Below, piece after piece: positions 14,818-18,797 of a stretch of 18,797 nt of DNA (positions within the stretch are counted from its first letter, which is position 1; the number at the start of each line of letters is the position of its first letter). The stretch is taken from positions 1 to 18,797 of the forward strand of contig JBGTMR010000118.1 in the NCBI GenBank assembly GCA_041743485.1, given 5' to 3'. The stretch is from JANDLT01 sp041743485 (GTDB lineage: Bacteria > Acidobacteriota > Blastocatellia > Pyrinomonadales > Pyrinomonadaceae). The translations under genes and the position numbers were made by a program. The notes beneath the pieces are model-generated. The model was given only the letters and a program-made list of their open reading frames with translations. It did no database searches and had not been told where the DNA came from.

Positions 14818-15401
14818 TTTACGACCTTGAAATCATCAACGCCGTTCCGCCACGCGATGGATTGCGCCAATCGAACGTGACGTATTGTGAGGGCTGGCAT
14901 GATTACGTTGGAATGGGCATCGCAGTTATCTGCTGCTATGACTACAAAACAGACCGCACGAGGGTCTTTAGCCGCGACAATATCAGCCTCTTTCCGAAGC
15001 TTGTTGAGACTCACGATGTGGTCGTCGGCTTCAATAACTCGCGTTTCGATAACCGTGTGTTGGCGGCAAATATGCTGGCAGTCCCGGAAGCCCTTTCATA
15101 CGATTTGTTGACGGAGATTTGGCGCGGACTCGGTTTGTCTGATGAGTTCAATTTCCAGACGCACGGCGGATACAGCCTTGATGCGATGTGCCAAGCGAAC
15201 TTCCGCACCGGGAAAGTTGGAAACGGTGCGGATGCTCCGCTTGCTTTTCAACGCGGCAACATCGGTCAAGTCATTGATTATTGTCTGCACGACGTTCACC
15301 TGACGAAGCGGCTGCTCGACCGCGTGATTCGTCAAGGCACGCTCGTTGACCCGAAGAATCCGAACCAACCAATTAGAGTGAGGAAGCCGGGAGCGCATTG
15401 A
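14811..15401 (+). CDS. DEDDy-type 3'-5' exonuclease (RNase H fold)
   Basis: 196 aa from TTG, chosen because GGAGG lies 6-7 nt upstream; the longer frame has no such site. Exo I is YDLEI (Asp5, Glu7), Exo II is GFNNSRFD (Asp80), and Exo III is DYCLHD with Tyr157 three residues before Asp161, the Y-x3-D pattern of the DEDDy class, as in proofreading domains of DNA polymerases. The domain is stand-alone, with no polymerase attached. It overlaps the Gp37/Gp68-like gene by 7 bp. A role in phage DNA processing is inferred. Confidence 0.88.
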   Translation: MLIYDLEIINAVPPRDGLRQSNVTYCEGWHDYVGMGIAVICCYDYKTDRTRVFSRDNISLFPKLVETHDVVVGFNNSRFDNRVLAANMLAVPEALSYDLLTEIWRGLGLSDEFNFQTHGGYSLDAMCQANFRTGKVGNGADAPLAFQRGNIGQVIDYCLHDVHLTKRLLDRVIRQGTLVDPKNPNQPIRVRKPGAH

Positions 15402-15403
15402 TT

Positions 15404-15769
15404 ATGGCTTTTCAACCAACATTGCTTGGTGCAGAAGAACCTGACGAGCTAGACCACGAAGGACGCCGCGTCGAGTTTGAAATTCTCGGCGACGAAGAAA
15501 AGAAACGATACGACGAAGGGCGCGGCGGCTGTTATGGGTTTCGTCTTCAGAGCGAAGGCGGCGAACCCATCTACGGACACATACGCATGTCGGCGGGACG
15601 CAAGCCCAAGCGGTGCGCTTACTGCAAACGCGCCGGAACGCAGCTTTGCGATTTCCCGACGGGCAAAGGCAAGACGTGCGACCGTCCGGTTTGTACAACT
15701 CACGCGACGCACGTTGACGGGCAGGATGTTGATTACTGCCAAGAGCATAGAGAGGAAGCCAAGCGATGA
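15404..15769 (+). CDS. Cys-rich putative zinc-binding protein
   Basis: 121 aa. The start is the ATG just after the previous stop. The N-terminal half is acidic; the C-terminal half has CAYC, then C-x8-C (LCDFPTGKGKTC), DRPVC and a final DYCQEH, enough ligands for two zinc sites. Similar Cys-rich proteins occur in phages. The stop overlaps the next start by ATGA. Confidence 0.75.
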   Translation: MAFQPTLLGAEEPDELDHEGRRVEFEILGDEEKKRYDEGRGGCYGFRLQSEGGEPIYGHIRMSAGRKPKRCAYCKRAGTQLCDFPTGKGKTCDRPVCTTHATHVDGQDVDYCQEHREEAKR

Positions 15770-16080
15770 TTAAAGTTCGTTTTTCTACTGGAATAACAGT
15801 TACTTACGCCCGCGCAAATCGGCTTGTGCGCGAACAAAACGGCTGGATGCTTTATGCCAAATATGGTGAAAAGGAAGAAATCATTGCCGCAATTCAACCG
15901 GATGCCGGAGCGATTATTGAGTTTGCCGAACCGTTGCGCGTTCACAACACCGTCACGGATGCCGAAGAACTATCAACGCAATGTATAAAGCAACTTCGTA
16001 CTTTCTCGGTGAATAAACTCGTGCAATTAAAGCGCGACATATCTTTTTTCGATTCACGCGCAAAGAGATGGACGACATGA
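15766..16080 (+). CDS. Hypothetical early protein
   Basis: 104 aa with GAGGAAG upstream and an ATGA overlap with the previous gene. The N-terminus is strand-rich (MIKVRFSTGITVTYARANRLV) and the C-terminus helical and basic (LKRDISFFDSRAKRW). No family recognised. It overlaps the next gene by 13 bp. Confidence 0.7.
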   Translation: MIKVRFSTGITVTYARANRLVREQNGWMLYAKYGEKEEIIAAIQPDAGAIIEFAEPLRVHNTVTDAEELSTQCIKQLRTFSVNKLVQLKRDISFFDSRAKRWTT

Positions 16081-16307
16081 TTGAACTTGACGCACTCACG
16101 GATGAGGACATTATGCGGCGCGTCGTCTGGACGATTGGCGAAGGCGTGCAACAAGGCGCGTTTCTAATCGCCGGGTTGCCGAAAACCGGAACGGTACTTA
16201 TCGGTGTGAGGATGCCGGACACGAGAATGTGCAAGCCGGTGGAAGTTCCGGTTGATGAAATCTGTTGGCTTGAGGACGTGAGACGAGAGGAGCGACGAGT
16301 TGGATAA
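16068..16307 (+). CDS. Hypothetical small acidic protein
   Basis: 79 aa, overlapping the previous gene by 13 bp. It contains a hydrophobic turn (QQGAFLIAGLPKTGTVLIGVRM) that looks like a strand-loop-strand rather than a membrane helix. An alternative start at 16077 exists. Family unknown. Confidence 0.65.
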   Translation: MDDMIELDALTDEDIMRRVVWTIGEGVQQGAFLIAGLPKTGTVLIGVRMPDTRMCKPVEVPVDEICWLEDVRREERRVG

Positions 16308-16602
16308 TTCTTTTAAGTTGCCCGCAGAGGTTGCGACCTGCCCGGAATGCGGCGGCGCGTTGCAGGTTGAAGTCACCGAATGGATTGAGGCGACAGGCAT
16401 TCCAACTGAATCAGGAATGGTTGTTTTGTGCCAACAAGCAGAGGACGAATTTGGCAAATGGATGGATGAAAGCGGGAAGTATTCCCCGATGCCGGAAAGT
16501 CACGAATACCGACACTCGGATTGGGAGTCGGAGATTCAACGCGCGACAAAATACGCGATTCAATTCTGTCGCGTTAAAGACACAACCAAAAATAAAGAAT
16601 AA
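16300..16602 (+). CDS. Hypothetical protein with CxxC motif
   Basis: 100 aa starting at TTG, supported by GAGGAG about 8 nt upstream and an overlap with the previous gene. ATCPECGGALQVEV is a single zinc-ribbon-like CxxC; other cysteines lie at LCQQ and FCRV. It is otherwise acidic. No family recognised. Confidence 0.65.
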   Translation: MDNSFKLPAEVATCPECGGALQVEVTEWIEATGIPTESGMVVLCQQAEDEFGKWMDESGKYSPMPESHEYRHSDWESEIQRATKYAIQFCRVKDTTKNKE

Positions 16603-16616
16603 GGAGACGTGACGTA

Positions 16617-17483
16617 ATGTTGAAAAGGTTGTTTCAAAAAATCAAAAATCTGTTCAAGAAAGATGTGTACAACGCTCTGCCGTCTGCAATACCTGCGGCG
16701 ATCACGCACACCAGCAACGAAGAGGAACAAGACGCTTGTGACCTTGCTGTTATGCCATCGGGCAATGTGATTAAACCGGAGATGCATACCGTCTCCGATG
16801 ATGCAGTCGCCGAGCGCGCGGACGAACGCAACAGCGAGTTTCAGATGGGCGCGCAGTTAAGCCTAATCGAGAGCAATGCGCCCGCGCCGCCGCGCCGGTG
16901 GATATGGCGAACCGGAGAAGTGCTGGCACAACCGGATGACGAAAGCTGTGTCGCGCACGCTTTTTATCAACTGCTGTTGTCGTCGCCTAAGCCGCAGCGA
17001 CCCGGATTCACGCCCGTTGAATTGCATCGAAAATACCTTGCCGAAGACGCGAAGAAAGGCGGCGGCACATCAATTCTCACAGGCGCGCGAGTGCTTAAAC
17101 GTGAGGGTTATTTACCGAATTACTATTGGGCGGCAAACGCCGCCGAAGCCGTTAAGTGGTTGCAGTACGTCGGACCCGTCGTCATCGGCGTGTTCATGCA
17201 CGAGGGAATGCGCTTTTATCAGCCGATTTACGGCGACTATTTTTTGCGAGCCACACGCGAACGAAGCATGGGCGCGCACGCCCTTCTCGTGCATGGCTAT
17301 GACCTTGACATGATTTGTCCAGACGGCACGCCCGGCGCGGTGCGGCTCTGCAATTCGTGGGGCGCGGAGTTTATGTGTGGCGGCAAAGCATGGTTGTCAA
17401 TCGCCGATTTGGATTTCCTACTCGGCGAACGCACAAGCAGCTTCACCCCGCGCGCGTGCGCTCCGATGGAGGTCGTCCGATGA
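16617..17483 (+). CDS. Papain-family (C1-like) cysteine protease
   Basis: 288 aa with AAGGAGA 9-11 nt upstream of the ATG. The first 17 residues (MLKRLFQKIKNLFKKDV) form a basic amphipathic helix, not a signal peptide. Residues about 18-90 are an acidic, low-complexity spacer that could act as a propeptide. The protease core (about 92-280) has the oxyanion Gln105, nucleophile Cys111 (QPDDESCVAHAF, the same six-residue step as papain Gln19-Cys25), His221 (GAHALLVHGYD) and Asn246 in LCNSWG. All catalytic residues are present and correctly ordered. It probably acts in the host cytoplasm during early infection or induction; the target is unknown. A papain-like protease in this position is unusual. 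Confidence 0.9.
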   Translation: MLKRLFQKIKNLFKKDVYNALPSAIPAAITHTSNEEEQDACDLAVMPSGNVIKPEMHTVSDDAVAERADERNSEFQMGAQLSLIESNAPAPPRRWIWRTGEVLAQPDDESCVAHAFYQLLLSSPKPQRPGFTPVELHRKYLAEDAKKGGGTSILTGARVLKREGYLPNYYWAANAAEAVKWLQYVGPVVIGVFMHEGMRFYQPIYGDYFLRATRERSMGAHALLVHGYDLDMICPDGTPGAVRLCNSWGAEFMCGGKAWLSIADLDFLLGERTSSFTPRACAPMEVVR

Positions 17484-17923
17484 AGCCTTTCAGCATGAGC
17501 CGCTTTTGCTCGGTCTGGCACGCCGAAGGCGAGTATGAAGTAGATGGCAATCTGGTTTATGTGTACGAACCGCTGCATTACACAGAGACTCTGACCGAAA
17601 ATGACAGCCCGCACTGGGGCGACATGGAAATCACTTTCTATCGAAAGGAACACTCGGATTGGGTCAGAGTCAGCAGGCATTTGATGTTCGGACGGCACAG
17701 CGTTAGCCCGGACATCATCATGCTGCCGCCGCCGCGCGCCACGCAGGAAAGAACTATGAGCGGCGCGATAGTGGAAATTACAGGTGGCAAAGTAATTTGG
17801 CGCAACGATAGATGGTGCATCCGGTGGCAGGGTTATACACATTCAAGAATGGCGTTGATGGTTAGAGCGGGTATTGAGTGGTGGAGAGACCCGGACAAGA
17901 AGTTGCCCGATGTCAAAGCCTAA
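17480..17923 (+). CDS. Hypothetical protein, Trp-rich
   Basis: 147 aa from the ATG with GGAGG 7 nt upstream, overlapping the protease stop by 4 bp (ATGA), so the two are translationally coupled. The longer frame from 17315 is only a shadow of the protease gene. It is beta-rich with many aromatic residues (GGKVIWRNDRWCIRWQGYTHSR). An in-frame ATG at 17756, preceded by AGGAAAG, could give a second 55-aa product. Function unknown; the coupling makes an inhibitor, substrate or cofactor of the protease possible, but that is only inference. Confidence 0.75.
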   Translation: MKPFSMSRFCSVWHAEGEYEVDGNLVYVYEPLHYTETLTENDSPHWGDMEITFYRKEHSDWVRVSRHLMFGRHSVSPDIIMLPPPRATQERTMSGAIVEITGGKVIWRNDRWCIRWQGYTHSRMALMVRAGIEWWRDPDKKLPDVKA

Positions 17924-18083
17924 GATGACGCACTTCTGGCGATTGAAATGCCGATTGCCGGAACGACGCAACCAGTCATGTCGGGTTATTGCGCGTGGCA
18001 AGATGGGCAGCATCATGATTGAGTTTGAGGACGGCACGCGCCACATCGTCGGATGGCGAAGCATTCGACGATTAGCACAATGA
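17910..18083 (+). CDS. Small basic SH3-like protein
   Basis: 57 aa, overlapping the previous gene by 14 bp. It is strongly basic with the segment GKMGSIMIEFEDGTRHIVGWRSIRRL, a pattern typical of small KOW or SH3-like barrels. The ribosome site is weak. An upstream in-frame start exists but lies within the previous gene. Function unknown. Confidence 0.6.
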   Translation: MSKPKMTHFWRLKCRLPERRNQSCRVIARGKMGSIMIEFEDGTRHIVGWRSIRRLAQ

Positions 18084-18111
18084 AGCGACCGCACGATACG
18101 TGGAGAAAACT

Positions 18112-18345
18112 ATGCGACGGTTAAAGCAGTGGCTAATCTTCAAATACTTTCAATGGAAGATTCGTCGCTTGATGAAAGACATGTACATGCTTTTCAAACG
18201 CGGCAACGTCCGGCAGATGCGGCAGGTCGCGGAAGCTTTCAAAGCGGCAGGTAAAAAATACGACGACCCCGATTTTACGAAGCTTGGCGTTACACTCGAC
18301 CAATGCGCGGAAAAAATTGTCTTACGCCGCATTGGATTCAAGTAA
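18112..18345 (+). CDS. Hypothetical small basic helical protein
   Basis: 77 aa from the ATG with GGAG 6-7 nt upstream; the GTG at 18100 is less favoured. The N-terminus is basic and aromatic (RRLKQWLIFKYFQWKIRRLMKDMYMLF), likely an amphipathic helix that could bind membrane or nucleic acid. The rest is helical. It is the last gene before the large hairpin. Family unknown. Confidence 0.65.
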   Translation: MRRLKQWLIFKYFQWKIRRLMKDMYMLFKRGNVRQMRQVAEAFKAAGKKYDDPDFTKLGVTLDQCAEKIVLRRIGFK

Positions 18346-18353
18346 TTCGGTCG

Positions 18354-18441
18354 AACGCCGCGCATCACCTGCCGCGACGAACCATAGAAGATGAGAACCG
18401 CGCTATTCGCGGTCAGGTGATGCGCGGCGTTGTTAGGTTTC
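18354..18441 (+). repeat. Large nested hairpin, attC-like
   Basis: Perfect 18-bp arms at 18354-18371 and 18414-18431 (AACGCCGCGCATCACCTG and its complement) enclose 42 nt with a further CCGCG/CGCGG stem at 18398-18412. GTTAGGT (18432-18438) follows, fitting the GTTRRRY right box of integron attC sites. The matching left box RYYYAAC is not at the expected place (GGTCG is there instead). The continuous stem without extrahelical bases also differs from classic attC. It could alternatively be a terminator-like end of the early operon, but no T-run follows. Confidence 0.6.
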
Positions 18442-18447
18442 GGGATT

Positions 18448-18600
18448 ATGAGAATCAACAAAGGTAAATTATTTTTTGGGGCGGTGATGATGGTAGTCAA
18501 CTCGCTCATCAACATCAACGACAAACAAATTGCCGTATCTTTTTTGGTCGGGGGCGCGATGCTATTTGCGCTTTGCCTTTCGATTGAGAAAGAAACCTAA
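18448..18600 (+). CDS. 50-aa two-helix membrane protein
   Basis: 50 aa, starting MRINKGKLFFGAVMMVVNSL and containing a second hydrophobic helix (IAVSFLVGGAMLFALCL) before a charged tail (IEKET). Two short membrane segments make a small inner-membrane protein likely. The ribosome site is weak (TTAGG about 10 nt upstream). The gene is flanked by a perfect 10-bp inverted repeat, GTTAGGTTTC (18432-18441) and GAAACCTAAC (18592-18601), the boxes expected at the two ends of an integron-type cassette. Composition differs from the gene-dense early operon around it. Function unknown. Confidence 0.6.
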   Translation: MRINKGKLFFGAVMMVVNSLININDKQIAVSFLVGGAMLFALCLSIEKET

Positions 18601-18660
18601 CGCTGGACTTCAGCGACGACCCGCCCCACGCAACTTCAAACATGAAAACCTCGCGGGCGG
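18592..18660 (+). repeat. Half attC-like sequence and small stems after the 50-aa gene
   Basis: ACCTAAC at 18595-18601 fits the attC left box RYYYAAC and is the exact complement of the GTTAGGT on the other side of the small gene. It runs into CGCTG/CAGCG (18601-18605 and 18611-18615, 5-nt loop). A weaker CCGCCC/GGGCGG stem lies at 18621-18626 and 18655-18660. No GTTRRRY right box follows, so the site is incomplete. It may only be local secondary structure. Confidence 0.45.
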
Positions 18661-18670
18661 TGAGGGGAAC

Positions 18671-18797
18671 ATGACTTTTCAGGATTACCTAAAATCTTTA
18701 CTCAAAAAGTACGGTGTCACGCAATGCCGACTCTGCGAACTGATAGCCATAGACCCCGCGCATTTGAGTCGGATGTTGCGCTCCGACGCGCGTTTTA
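18671..18797 (+). CDS. HTH (XRE-like) regulator, 3' end beyond window
   Basis: The ATG is preceded by GTGAGGGGAAC, a good ribosome site. The 42 visible residues (MTFQDYLKSLLKKYGVTQCR and onward to LSRMLRSDARF) carry a helix-turn-helix: GVTQCRLCELIAIDPAHLSRML. The frame is open to the last base. In a transposable phage a regulator at this place could control middle or late genes, but that is a guess from position only. Confidence 0.7.
   Translation, partial: MTFQDYLKSLLKKYGVTQCRLCELIAIDPAHLSRMLRSDARF

Larger units (their letters stand above)
3884..18797. mobile_element. Mu-like transposable prophage, left part (right end beyond window)
   Basis: Gene content changes abruptly after ftsK. A divergent repressor and Cro-like pair is followed by a MuA-type DDE transposase, a MuB-type AAA+ ATPase, a possible GemA/Gp16-like protein and a long series of small overlapping early genes, the order seen in transposable phages. 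The left boundary is inferred, not proven. It is placed at a TG (3884-3885, or alternatively 3890-3891) immediately before two near-identical direct repeats that look like transposase binding sites. The 5-bp target duplication usual for Mu cannot be checked because the right end is not present. No tyrosine or serine integrase is seen, which agrees with the transposase doing the integration. Head, tail and lysis genes are not reached. Confidence 0.85.

Noticed and set aside
17297..17842. 181-aa minus-strand frame opposite the protease and following gene
   Set aside because: Shadow of two well-supported + strand genes; no domain and no ribosome site.
18345..18441. A complete, functional integron attC site
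   Set aside because: The left R box is missing and the stem has no unpaired bases; only a partial resemblance can be claimed.

Overview
The window crosses the boundary between a bacterial chromosome and a transposable (Mu-like) prophage. Positions 1 to about 3883 are host DNA. They hold the 3' part of prfB (peptide chain release factor 2) and a complete ftsK (septal DNA translocase), both on the + strand. The proteins are ordinary Gram-negative-type homologues. My best guess for the host is Acidobacteriota (perhaps Blastocatellia), from general sequence character only and with low confidence.

At about 3884-3890, some 85 bp after the ftsK stop, the phage left end begins. The signs are a TG dinucleotide, two ~20-bp direct repeats about 42 bp apart (likely transposase binding sites) and a strong hairpin. 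The right end and all structural genes lie beyond the window.

The leftward (minus strand) block from 6005 to 4016 is the lysogeny and conversion module. It encodes a protein with two CI-type DNA-binding domains, a translationally coupled UmuD/LexA-like self-cleaving peptidase without a DNA-binding domain, and a small lipoprotein with a likely OB fold. A 22-bp perfect palindrome lies in the short divergent gap (6006-6057) and is the likely operator.

Rightward from 6058 runs the early region: a Cro/Ner-like regulator, a CII-like regulator, a 174-bp control region with six copies of TCCAAGCGAAC, a MuA-type DDE transposase, three small genes, and a MuB-type AAA+ ATPase whose Walker B reads D-Q instead of D-E. 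A long run of tightly packed or overlapping small genes follows. These include a possible recombination protein, a winged-helix protein, a GemA/Gp16-like protein, a Gp37/Gp68 (DUF5131) protein, a DEDDy 3'-5' exonuclease, several Cys-rich putative zinc proteins and a papain-family cysteine protease with an intact Gln-Cys-His-Asn set.

The early run ends in a large nested hairpin (18354-18431) that resembles part of an integron attC site. A 50-aa two-helix membrane protein follows, flanked by a perfect 10-bp inverted repeat, and then the start of another HTH regulator that runs off the window.

The most interesting points are the split two-piece repressor, the iterated repeat array before the transposase, the papain-like protease among early genes, the altered Walker B of the MuB homologue, and the attC-like hairpins around the small membrane protein gene.
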